A DNA stretch of 64,000 nucleotides from Cupriavidus sp. IDO (GTDB lineage: Bacteria > Pseudomonadota > Gammaproteobacteria > Burkholderiales > Burkholderiaceae). A program made the position numbers and the translations under genes. The stretch spans positions 38,628 through 102,627 of the forward strand of contig NZ_JWMA01000183.1 of the NCBI RefSeq assembly GCF_000812465.1, written 5' to 3'. Below, piece after piece: positions 43,272 through 51,678 of the stretch (position 1 is its first letter; each line of letters starts with the position of its first letter). Under the pieces are notes generated by a model. It did not search any database. It was not told the origin of the DNA and worked only from the letters and a program-made list of their open reading frames with translations.

Positions 43272-44695
43272 TAAAGCATCGGTGCATGCAAATGATGGGC
43301 GTGGTCGATCGTGTCCACGACGATCTGCAGCGACTCCTCGATGTCATCCCGCTCGCAGGGGCCGCCAAGGCAGATCCTGATGGCATCGGGCGGATTGCCA
43401 TCCGTCGAGAAGGCCGAGCTCGACACCACGGCGACGCCCTTGCCGCGCAGGTTCAGGGCAAATTCGGATGGGCTCCATCCGCTCTCGGGCGGCACGGCCA
43501 GCCAGAGGTGGAAGCCCTCGGGGTCTGCCTCGTAGTGCCTTCCGGCGAGGACATGGCTCGCGATGGCCTGGCGCGCCGTGCACTCGGCGCGGATTGACTT
43601 CAGCATGTCGTCGGCAGTGCCGTCTCCGAGCCAGGCGGTAGCCAGCATTGTGGTGAACGGGCTGGCCATGACGGTCGTGGCACGCAAGGCGCCCGACAGC
43701 CGATCGGCCAGCCGGGCGGCGGGAGCCTGGATGTAGGCGATGCGCAGGCCAGCGCCAAAGCACTTCGACAGGCCCGTCACGTAGTAAGTCAGTTCCGGTG
43801 CCAGGGTGGCGAATGCGTCGGGTTTGCGCTGGGGCAGCATGCCGTAGGCATCGTCCTCGATCACGGGCACGCTGTAGCGAAGCGCGATGTCGGCCAGCAT
43901 TTCGCGCCGGCCCTGCGGCATGGTGCGGGTGCTTGGGTTCTGCAGTGTCGGCGTACAGTACAGCGCGCTTGGCTTCTGCGTCTTGCACAGGGTCTCGAAC
44001 GCCGTGGGCGAGGGACCTTCCTCATCCCCCGGCAGCGCCTGCAGGCGCACACCAAGCTGCGCGGTGATGGCCTTGATGCCCGGATAGGCAAGCGTGTCGC
44101 AACAGATAGTCTGGCCAGGCCTGGCCAGCTGGGACACCAGCGCCACCAGTGCGCTGTGAATACCGGGGCAGATCAGAAGTGTATCGGCGCGGCTGGCTGG
44201 CACGAGCCTGCGCATCCACTCCGCCGCGGCCGCACGGTCTGCCGGCGTGCCGCCGAAGTCCTGGTAGCGCAGCAGCCCGTACGGATCGGATGTCGCCATC
44301 AGCCGCGCGGCTGACTCGCGCAGCCGCGCGATCAGCGCAGGCGGCTCGGGCGGCATGTTCATCGTCATTTCGGCGCCGGTCCCTCCCCGCAATGGCAGCG
44401 AAGGAGCACGGCCGCGCACAAAGGTGCCGCTTCCGGTCTTGGCATCGATCAGCCCTCGCTTGCGTGCTTCCGCGTACGCGCGCGCGACGGTCGTGTAATT
44501 GAGCTGCAGCGCGGCAGCCAGGTCACGCAAGGCGGGCAGGCGATCCCGCGCCTGCAGGCGGCCGCTGGCAAGGTCCTCTTCGATCAGGTCGGGAATCGCC
44601 AGATAGGCGGGCTTGGTGCATTCGGACAGGCGTTTCGACCAGTGGCTTGCAGGACCGGACAAGGCGGGCTCCATTCGTTCAGGCTGAGGTGGCAT
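43271..44695 (-). CDS. MocR/PdxR-family regulator (GntR HTH + aminotransferase domain)
   Basis: This 474-residue protein has a winged helix ~30-95 (LIEEDLASGRLQARDRLPAL, LQLNYTTVARAYAEARKRGL) and a fold-type I aminotransferase domain ~115-470 with PLP Lys in TGLSKCFGAGLRIAYI and Asp/Tyr in VIEDDAYGML. Such proteins sense PLP or its adducts and bind direct repeats. The start at 44695 (MPPQPERMEP) is preferred; an open frame to 44890 is His/Arg-rich. It is divergent from the Nit1C cluster, so it is a candidate regulator of it. Its stop codon lies on the edge of the inverted-repeat element. Confidence 0.88.
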   Translation of the reverse strand: MPPQPERMEPALSGPASHWSKRLSECTKPAYLAIPDLIEEDLASGRLQARDRLPALRDLAAALQLNYTTVARAYAEARKRGLIDAKTGSGTFVRGRAPSLPLRGGTGAEMTMNMPPEPPALIARLRESAARLMATSDPYGLLRYQDFGGTPADRAAAAEWMRRLVPASRADTLLICPGIHSALVALVSQLARPGQTICCDTLAYPGIKAITAQLGVRLQALPGDEEGPSPTAFETLCKTQKPSALYCTPTLQNPSTRTMPQGRREMLADIALRYSVPVIEDDAYGMLPQRKPDAFATLAPELTYYVTGLSKCFGAGLRIAYIQAPAARLADRLSGALRATTVMASPFTTMLATAWLGDGTADDMLKSIRAECTARQAIASHVLAGRHYEADPEGFHLWLAVPPESGWSPSEFALNLRGKGVAVVSSSAFSTDGNPPDAIRICLGGPCERDDIEESLQIVVDTIDHAHHLHAPML

Positions 44696-44770
44696 GGCTA
44701 TGCTGCGCAATCTTTGTGCCATGTGATTGCTTGCTGATCTGGTTCGATGATGGTGCGTGATCGCATGCAC

Positions 44771-44806
44771 TGCACCGTGGCCGTGCGCCTGCTTGCACCG
44801 TGGCCG
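44771..44806 (+). promoter_or_regulatory. NtrC-like site and direct repeat TGCACCGTGGCCG x2
   Basis: TGCACCGTGGCCG occurs at 44771-44783 and 44794-44806, 23 bases apart. The first copy continues to TGCG and so contains GCAC-N7-GTGC, the core of the NtrC consensus TGCACY-N5-RGTGCA. Direct repeats also suit a MocR regulator. The pair lies 150-185 bases upstream of the sigma-54 promoter, as an enhancer would. Confidence 0.45.
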
Positions 44807-44915
44807 GTCGCCGGACGGCATGACGCCAGTGTCCGGGAGAACCGCAGGTTCGCTCGTGCGGCGGGCCAATTTCACATCGTAAGAAATCAATCATGCAATC
44901 AATCAGGTCGTCTGG

Positions 44916-45025
44916 CATTGATCGCCCATTGATCGCATCCGGTCGCGAAATATTTGGCACAGGCGTTGCACCAGGCATGGTGTCGGCCCCACGGCCGATC
45001 GATCGCCCGAATGATCGGACGATCG
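44916..45025 (+). promoter_or_regulatory. GATCG-rich repeat region in the Nit1C promoter
   Basis: CATTGATCGC is repeated at 44916-44925 and 44927-44936, an 11-base period. Downstream of the promoter the GATCG unit recurs in GATCGATCGCCCGAATGATC and in GGACGATCGACTGACC. These flank the sigma-54 element on both sides. They may be binding sites for the divergent MocR regulator; this is inference from repetition and spacing. Confidence 0.35.
44955..44970 (+). promoter_or_regulatory. Sigma-54 promoter of the Nit1C cluster
   Basis: TGGCAC-AGGCG-TTGCA matches the -24/-12 consensus TGGCAC-N5-TTGCW at every defined position with correct spacing. It is 83 bases upstream of the first cluster gene on the right strand. 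Sigma-54 with NtrC is the standard nitrogen-limitation switch, consistent with the 'nitrogen starvation' naming of the cluster's families. Confidence 0.7.
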
Positions 45026-45053
45026 ACTGACCCACCACTTTTTGGAGCGCAGC

Positions 45054-45536
45054 ATGCCCGCAGTCAACAAACCGGCCCACCAGAAGGGCGATTTCCTGGT
45101 CGACTACGAAGAGAAGGTCTTCGAGGACGTCAAGGCGGAGCCGGGCGAGAAGGCTCTCGTCACCTTCCACACCGTAGCCTTCGAAGGCTCGATCGGCTTC
45201 GTCAATATGCTGCAGGCCACGCGCCTGCAGCGCAAAGGCTTCGCGACCTCCATCCTGTTGTACGGCCCGGGCGTGAACCTGGGCGTCCAGCGCGGCTTCC
45301 CCACGCTGGGTGACGAGGCATTCCCCGGTCACCTCAACTTCAACAGGCAACTCACCAAGTTCATGGAAGAGGGCGGCAAGGTCTACGCGTGCCGCTTCGC
45401 GCTGCAGGCCCTGTACGGCCACGGCGAAGCGTCGCTGATCGAGGGCATCCGCCCGATCAACCCGCTCGACGTGCTGGACCTGAGGCTGCTGCACCGCCAG
45501 GCCAACGCGCTGATCATCGACACCTGGACGGTCTGA
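45054..45536 (+). CDS. Nit1C cluster: MSMEG_0572/Sll0783-family (DsrE-like) protein
   Basis: This 160-residue protein matches the family that opens Nit1C/nitrogen-starvation clusters. Recognisable segments are EKALVTFHTVAFEGSIGFVN, LLYGPGVNLGVQRGFP and ACRFALQALYGHGE, consistent with a DsrE/DsrF-like alpha/beta fold. Cys in VYACRF is the only obvious reactive residue. The start is ATG at 45054 behind TTGGAGCGC. It is the first gene of a long, tightly packed operon. Biochemical role unknown. Confidence 0.85.
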   Translation: MPAVNKPAHQKGDFLVDYEEKVFEDVKAEPGEKALVTFHTVAFEGSIGFVNMLQATRLQRKGFATSILLYGPGVNLGVQRGFPTLGDEAFPGHLNFNRQLTKFMEEGGKVYACRFALQALYGHGEASLIEGIRPINPLDVLDLRLLHRQANALIIDTWTV

Positions 45537-45557
45537 GCGAAAGGGCGGGGTATCACC

Positions 45558-46574
<1,017 letters not shown>

Positions 46575-47642
46575 GCTGCAATCGGTCGGACTGCGCCTGG
46601 TGGATCCCTCTGCCGGCGCGGCAAGCCGCCGGGGTGGCGCGGGTCCATCGGACCACAAGGCGGTGACCATTGACGGCGTGACCATCATGGTGCCTGTGCA
46701 TACGAGCACCGCCTGGCATTCGCCGTTCGTGGCGGCCGCGCCGGACGCCAGTGGCGCCAGCGCGCTGATGCGCGGCACCATACCCATTGCCAATATCAGC
46801 TTCCCCAGGGCGCCGCGTTTCTATGCACTGCAGACGCTGGATGGCGTGCCGTACTCGCACATCGCCACGCTGCACGGCTCGGACGTGCTGGCGACCACGG
46901 TGCTCCAGACCTGTATCCGCTACGAGAGCCGCCGCAAGACCTGCAAGTTCTGCGCGATCGGGCAGTCGCTCGCGGCAGGGCGGACCATTGCGCGCAAGAC
47001 GCCCGAGCAGCTGGCGGAAGTCGCACGCGCCGCTGTGCTGCTCGATGGCGTCAAGCACATGGTGCTCACCACCGGCACGCCCCCCACGCCAGACCGCGGC
47101 GCGGGCATCCTGTGCGAAAGTGCATTCGCGATCCGGGCCGCAGTGAACCTGCCCATCCAGGCGCAGTGCGAGCCGCCCGATGACGACCGCTGGTTTGAAC
47201 GCATGAAGGCGGCCGGCGTCGATGCACTCGGCATGCACCTGGAGGTGGTCACGCCGGCACTGCGCGAGCGCATCATGCCCGGCAAGGCTGCCGTGCCCGT
47301 CAGCCGCTATATGGAGGCTTTCAAGGCAGCGGTCGCCGTGTTCGGCCGGGGGCAGGTCAGCACCTATATCCTGGCCGGCCTGGGCGATACGGCGGAGTCC
47401 ATCCTGGCCATCTCGCGCGAGCTGGTGGACCTTGGCGTCTACCCGTTCGTGGTGCCCTTCGTGCCGATTTCCGGTACGCCGCTGGAGGACCACCCCGCGC
47501 CTTCGCCGGAATTCATGCAGTCCGTCCTGAAGCCGCTCGGCGCCATGGTCGGCGCGGCCGGCATGCGCTCGGCCGACATCAAGGCCGGCTGTGGCAAGTG
47601 CGGCGCGTGTTCCTCGCTGTCGTCCTATGAAGAGGTGGCGGC

Positions 47643-48188
47643 ATGAGCAGCGATCTGTGCGTCGAGGTGCCATCGGGCATCGAGTATCGCGTCCGCTGGG
47701 CCGGCCAGGACTGGGAAGCGGAACAGGCCTTTCGCCTGCGCCGCGCCGTGTTTTGCCATGAGCAGGGCATCTTCGCCGATGATGACCGGGACGAGACCGA
47801 CGACATCGCGCAACTGCTGGTGGCGGTGAAGACGGAGCCCGGCCAGGCGGATATCGTCGTCGGCACGGTGCGGATCCACGAAGCCGTGCCCGGCGTCTGG
47901 TACGGCTCGCGCCTGGCAGTCCACCCGGCCTATCGCAACCACGGGAAGATCGGCGCCACGCTGATCCGGCTGGCTGTCAGCAGTGCTCACGGGCTGGGTT
48001 GCACGCGTTTTCTTGCGCATGTCCAGAGCCAGAACGTACCGTTGTTCCGGCGCCTGCGCTGGGACGTGCTGGAAGAAGAGACCCTGCTGGGCCGGCCGCA
48101 CCACCTGATGCAGGCCGACCTGGCCCACTATCCGCCGTGCCTGACGCCGCGGGCGGGGATCTTGACGTCGGGCGGGAGCCGGCCATGA
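47643..48188 (+). CDS. Nit1C cluster: MSMEG_0567/Sll0786-family N-acetyltransferase
   Basis: This 181-residue GNAT-fold protein has YRVRWAGQDWEAEQAFRLRR, then FCHEQGIF (autoinducer-synthase/GNAT-like), then VGTVRIHE (beta-4) and acetyl-CoA-binding SRLAVHPAYRNHGKIGATLI (R/Q-x-x-G-x-G/A type). The partner substrate is unknown. The start overlaps the radical SAM stop by four bases and its end overlaps the next gene by four bases. Confidence 0.88.
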   Translation: MSSDLCVEVPSGIEYRVRWAGQDWEAEQAFRLRRAVFCHEQGIFADDDRDETDDIAQLLVAVKTEPGQADIVVGTVRIHEAVPGVWYGSRLAVHPAYRNHGKIGATLIRLAVSSAHGLGCTRFLAHVQSQNVPLFRRLRWDVLEEETLLGRPHHLMQADLAHYPPCLTPRAGILTSGGSRP

Positions 48189-49195
48189 GCGTGGGCGAAC
48201 TCGTTGAAAGCCTGCGCGCAAGCCGCGGCTTTGGGCACAAGACCGATATCGCGGGCGTGCTCGCATCGCTGGGCAATGGCCTGCCGGGCGGCGTGCGCGA
48301 CCTGGACCAGGCCGTTGCCATCGGCGACGACTGCGCGGCCATCCCGGACCAGGATGGCTATCTCCTGTTCGCGATCGAGGGCATGGTCAGCGATTTCATC
48401 CGGGCCATGCCGTGGTTCGCCGGGTACAGCGCGGTCATGGTGAATGTCAGCGATATCTACGCCATGGGCGGGCACCCTCTGGCCGTGGTGGACGCGATCT
48501 GGAGCGATGGCGTGGCGCAGGCGTCCGAGGTGCTGAAGGGCATGGCGGCGGCCGCTGCCGCCTATGGCGTGCCGATCGTCGGCGGGCACAGCAATGCGCG
48601 CAGCGACAACGGCCAGCTGGCGGTGGCGATCCTCGGCCGCGCCCGCCAGCTGCTTTCCAGCTTTGCCGCCCGGCCCGGGGACCGGTTGCTGATGGCGGTG
48701 GACCTGCGAGGAGCGTTCGTCGAGCCCTATCCGTACTGGAATGCCGCCACACAAGCGCCGTCCGCGCGGCTGCGCGCGGATCTGGAACTGCTGCCTTCGC
48801 TTGCCACGGACGGAGTCTGCCGCGCGGCCAAGGACATCAGCATGGCCGGCACGCTGGGTACCGCCCTGATGCTGCTGGAGTGCTCGGGCGTCGGCGCGAG
48901 GATCGAGCTGGACCACATCCCGAGGCCCCCGGGCGTTGCGCTGGCGCGCTGGCTGACCGCCTTCCCCAGCTACGGCTTCCTGCTCGCGGTGCGCGAGGAA
49001 GACGTCGCGGGCGTCACCGCGCGCTTCCGTGAGCGCGACATCGCCTGTGCCGGGATCGGCGTCATCGACGATTCCCGCAGGGTTACCGTCACCGGCGAGG
49101 GCGACAGCGCGCTGCTGTGGGATTTCACGCGCGACGCATTCATCGTCCCGGCCGTCGGCGGTGCGGTGCGCGGAACCGTCACCACCGAGACCTGA
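48185..49195 (+). CDS. Nit1C cluster: Sll0787-family AIR-synthase-like protein
   Basis: This 336-residue protein has the PurM/ThiL/SelD/HypE fold: AIGDDCAAIPDQDGYLLFAI (the Asp-Asp ATP/Mg site), MVNVSDIYAMGGHPLAVVDA and GAFVEPYPYWNA followed by the second domain from ~190. These enzymes use ATP to activate an amide, carboxylate or selenide oxygen. An ATP-dependent step with the product of the other enzymes is inferred. ATGA overlap with the acetyltransferase gene. Confidence 0.87.
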   Translation: MSVGELVESLRASRGFGHKTDIAGVLASLGNGLPGGVRDLDQAVAIGDDCAAIPDQDGYLLFAIEGMVSDFIRAMPWFAGYSAVMVNVSDIYAMGGHPLAVVDAIWSDGVAQASEVLKGMAAAAAAYGVPIVGGHSNARSDNGQLAVAILGRARQLLSSFAARPGDRLLMAVDLRGAFVEPYPYWNAATQAPSARLRADLELLPSLATDGVCRAAKDISMAGTLGTALMLLECSGVGARIELDHIPRPPGVALARWLTAFPSYGFLLAVREEDVAGVTARFRERDIACAGIGVIDDSRRVTVTGEGDSALLWDFTRDAFIVPAVGGAVRGTVTTET

Positions 49196-49204
49196 GAGGC
49201 AACC

Positions 49205-49492
49205 ATGCCAGTCACACATTTCCGCATACGCTGGCCAGACCAGACCGAGGAAACCTGCTATTCGCCGTCTTCGATCGTTCGCGACTACTTCGTAGCCGGG
49301 GAAGACTACGCCATGGAAGCGTTCCTCGCACGCGCCAGGCAGGCGCTCGGCACCGCTTCAGATCGTGTGCGTGCGAAGTACGGCTACGCGTGCTCGTCCG
49401 CCACGGACCAGCTTGAACGGATAGAGACCGCCGCGGCCAGCTTCGACGGACAGCCGGAGGCGCGCGTGGTTTTCCTTGGCTTCGACCATTAG
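49205..49492 (+). CDS. Nit1C cluster: MSMEG_0570-family small protein
   Basis: This 95-residue protein begins PVTHFRIRWPDQTEETCYSP and has SSIVRDYFVAGEDYAMEAFL, as in the MSMEG_0570 nitrogen-starvation family. A single domain, no signal peptide, two conserved-looking Cys (ETCYSP, YACSSA). The role is unknown. It starts nine bases after the AIR-synthase-like gene, preceded by GAGAGGCAACC. Confidence 0.83.
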   Translation: MPVTHFRIRWPDQTEETCYSPSSIVRDYFVAGEDYAMEAFLARARQALGTASDRVRAKYGYACSSATDQLERIETAAASFDGQPEARVVFLGFDH

Positions 49493-49562
49493 CGCGGGCA
49501 TCACCGTTTCCACCGGCTTCACCAAATCACTGTACACCACAGCTTTCCAGGAAGGACGCACC

Positions 49563-50849
49563 ATGTCGAATATCTCCAGCCAGGCCGGAAGCGCCGGCTC
49601 CTCGCCCCAGCACTACAGTGTCGTCGTCGTTGGCGGCGGCCAGGCTGGCCTGTCCATGAGCTACTACCTCAAGCAGGCCGGCATCGATCACCTGGTGATC
49701 GAGAAGCACACCGTGACCCACACCTGGCGCAACCAGCGCTGGGATGCCTTCTGCCTGGTCACGCCGAACTGGCAGTGCGCGTTGCCCGGCTACCCCTACC
49801 GCGGCGACGATCCGCACGGCTTCATGAAGAAGGACGAGATCATCGCCTATCTGGACGGCTTCATCGGCATGGTCAACGCGCCGGTGCTGGAGAACACGGA
49901 AGTCAGGCGCGTCAGGACGCGGGAACAGGGCGGCTATCTAGTTTCCACCACGCACGGCGAATTCAGCGCCGACCAGGTGGTGGTGGCCTCGGGCGGCTAC
50001 CACGCGCCGATCGTGCCGCGCATGGCCGAGCGGTTGCCGGCAGCGATCCGGCAGCTCCAGTCCTCCGAGTATCGCAACCCGCAGGCGCTGCCCGAAGGCG
50101 GCGTGCTGGTCGTGGGCTCGGGTCAGTCCGGCGCGCAGATTGCCGAAGACCTGCACCTGGCCGGGCGCAAGGTGTTCCTTGCCGTGGGCGAGGCGCCGCG
50201 CTGCGCGCGCTTTTACCGCGGCCGCGACGTGGTGGACTGGCTGGCGGACATGGCCTACTACGACATGCCCGTGCAGGAGCATCCGCTGCGCGAGGGCGTG
50301 CGCGACAACACGAATCACTACGTGACGGGCCGTGACGGCGGACGCGACATCGACCTGCGGAGGTTCGCCACCGAAGGCATGGAGCTGTACGGCGTGCTGG
50401 AGGACTACCGGGACGGAGAGCTGCGCTTCGCTCCGACCCTGCGGGCGAACCTGGATGATGCGGACGATACCTACAACCGCATCAACGCCAGCATCGACAA
50501 GTACATCGACAAGCACGGCATTGCTGCCCCGCCGGCCAGCGTCTACGAGCCCGTATGGGCGCCTGCCGGGGAGCGCACGGCCGTCGGTCTCTCGCAGGCG
50601 GGCATCGGCAGCATCATCTGGTGTATCGGATTCCGGCCCGACTTCAGCTGGCTCGAGGTCCCGGTCTTCAACGGACGCGGTTATCCGGCGCACGTGCGTG
50701 GCGTCACCGCGAATGAGGGGCTGTATTTCCTCGGTCTGCCGTGGCTGCACACATGGGGATCGGGACGCTTCTCCGGGATCGCGCGCGATGCCGAGCACCT
50801 GGCAGGGATCGTCCGTGCCAGACTGGGCAAAGAAGCTCTGGCAGCCTGA
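49563..50849 (+). CDS. Nit1C cluster: MSMEG_0569-family flavin-dependent oxidoreductase
   Basis: This 428-residue flavoprotein monooxygenase-like enzyme has an FAD Rossmann motif near the N-terminus (VVVVGGGQAGLSMSYYL), FLVTPNW-like NWQCALPGYPY after WRNQRWDAF (substrate/flavin loop), and a second NAD(P)H motif VLVVGSGQSGAQIAEDL. The layout matches class B FMO/CzcO-like enzymes. ATG at 49563 follows CCAGGAAGG; an in-frame upstream extension to 49476 overlaps the previous gene and was rejected. Confidence 0.9.
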   Translation: MSNISSQAGSAGSSPQHYSVVVVGGGQAGLSMSYYLKQAGIDHLVIEKHTVTHTWRNQRWDAFCLVTPNWQCALPGYPYRGDDPHGFMKKDEIIAYLDGFIGMVNAPVLENTEVRRVRTREQGGYLVSTTHGEFSADQVVVASGGYHAPIVPRMAERLPAAIRQLQSSEYRNPQALPEGGVLVVGSGQSGAQIAEDLHLAGRKVFLAVGEAPRCARFYRGRDVVDWLADMAYYDMPVQEHPLREGVRDNTNHYVTGRDGGRDIDLRRFATEGMELYGVLEDYRDGELRFAPTLRANLDDADDTYNRINASIDKYIDKHGIAAPPASVYEPVWAPAGERTAVGLSQAGIGSIIWCIGFRPDFSWLEVPVFNGRGYPAHVRGVTANEGLYFLGLPWLHTWGSGRFSGIARDAEHLAGIVRARLGKEALAA

Positions 50850-50850
50850 C

Positions 50851-51678
50851 ATGCATCGCTGGCGAACCGACTACATCGCAGGCATGCCGCAGCTGGCCTA
50901 CACCGGCCTGTCGGAGAACTGGTTGCTCAAGGAATGCGGTGACCTGCACTGGCGCGGCCTGGCTGCGCTGGCGGGCCACGAGAAGCCCGAGTTTCGCGAC
51001 GCGGATGGCCGCAAGGCCTACGCGGCGTTCCTGGCTGTCCGCCTGCGCGAGGCAAGGCTGGAATCGCTCGCGGAGAACACGGCGTTCGCCATCGACTCGT
51101 CGCTGGCGCGCGTTGCCGGCGCCCGCCATGTCAGCCGGCACCTGCTGAGTGACGGGCAGGGCAGGCGTGCCGAAGTCTCGATGCTGTCGACCTTCGTGCG
51201 CCGCGAGCGCGACCGCGACAACAGGTCCGTGGTGCGGGCGGCATTTGCCGAGTCGTCGGACGCCCTGTCTTTGCCGGACGCCGCGGAGATGGGAGCGCTC
51301 GCCAGGCGCTTTCGCGCCGGCGACTGGGGCTGCCATCTGGGCCTGGAGCGGGGGCGCGACGATGCCGGCCACACGGTCGACTATTTGCCGTGCCCGTACG
51401 CCGACTTCAACGGCGCGGACCTGCTCTATTTCGCCAGCTTTCAGGCAATCGTTGACCGCGCCGAATGGCATTGGCGGCCCGCCGACGATCCACCGGTGGT
51501 TGCCGAGCGCGACCTGTTCTTCCACGGCAATGTGAATGTGGGCGAAGCCCTGGAGCTGTCGTTTTCCGCCATGCGGGCCTTGCCGGACGGGCTGGCCCAC
51601 TGGTGCGAGGTCCGGCGAGGCAGCGATGGCGGCAAGATCGCCGATGTGGTCACGAGAAAGCGTTGGAGAGTGCGATGA
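50851..51678 (+). CDS. LnmK/Pnap_2097-like acyltransferase-decarboxylase (double hot-dog)
   Basis: This 275-residue protein starts one base after the flavoprotein stop. Its opening MPQLAYTGLSENWLLKECGD and following LHWRGLAAL recall the LnmK/'Pnap_2097' family, double hot-dog proteins of which LnmK loads and decarboxylates methylmalonyl-CoA to propionyl on an acyl carrier protein. The second-half segment DLLYFASFQAIVDRAEW followed by FFHGNVNVGEALEL fits a repeated hot-dog. The next gene, which makes or uses methylmalonyl-CoA, supports this. The assignment is from memory of the family, not alignment. No carrier-protein gene is near. Confidence 0.6.
   Translation: MHRWRTDYIAGMPQLAYTGLSENWLLKECGDLHWRGLAALAGHEKPEFRDADGRKAYAAFLAVRLREARLESLAENTAFAIDSSLARVAGARHVSRHLLSDGQGRRAEVSMLSTFVRRERDRDNRSVVRAAFAESSDALSLPDAAEMGALARRFRAGDWGCHLGLERGRDDAGHTVDYLPCPYADFNGADLLYFASFQAIVDRAEWHWRPADDPPVVAERDLFFHGNVNVGEALELSFSAMRALPDGLAHWCEVRRGSDGGKIADVVTRKRWRVR

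Noticed and set aside
43014..43401. Small open frames inside the inverted-repeat element (e.g. 43014-43256 minus)
   Set aside because: They follow the repeat structure, begin within the terminal repeat, and are Arg/Ala/Gly-rich with no similarity to protein families; they are more likely a by-product of the palindromic DNA.
44696..44890. Longer start for the MocR regulator
   Set aside because: The extra 65 residues are His/Arg-rich, lack a family counterpart and cover the operator-like repeats; the ATG at 44695 gives the expected HTH position.
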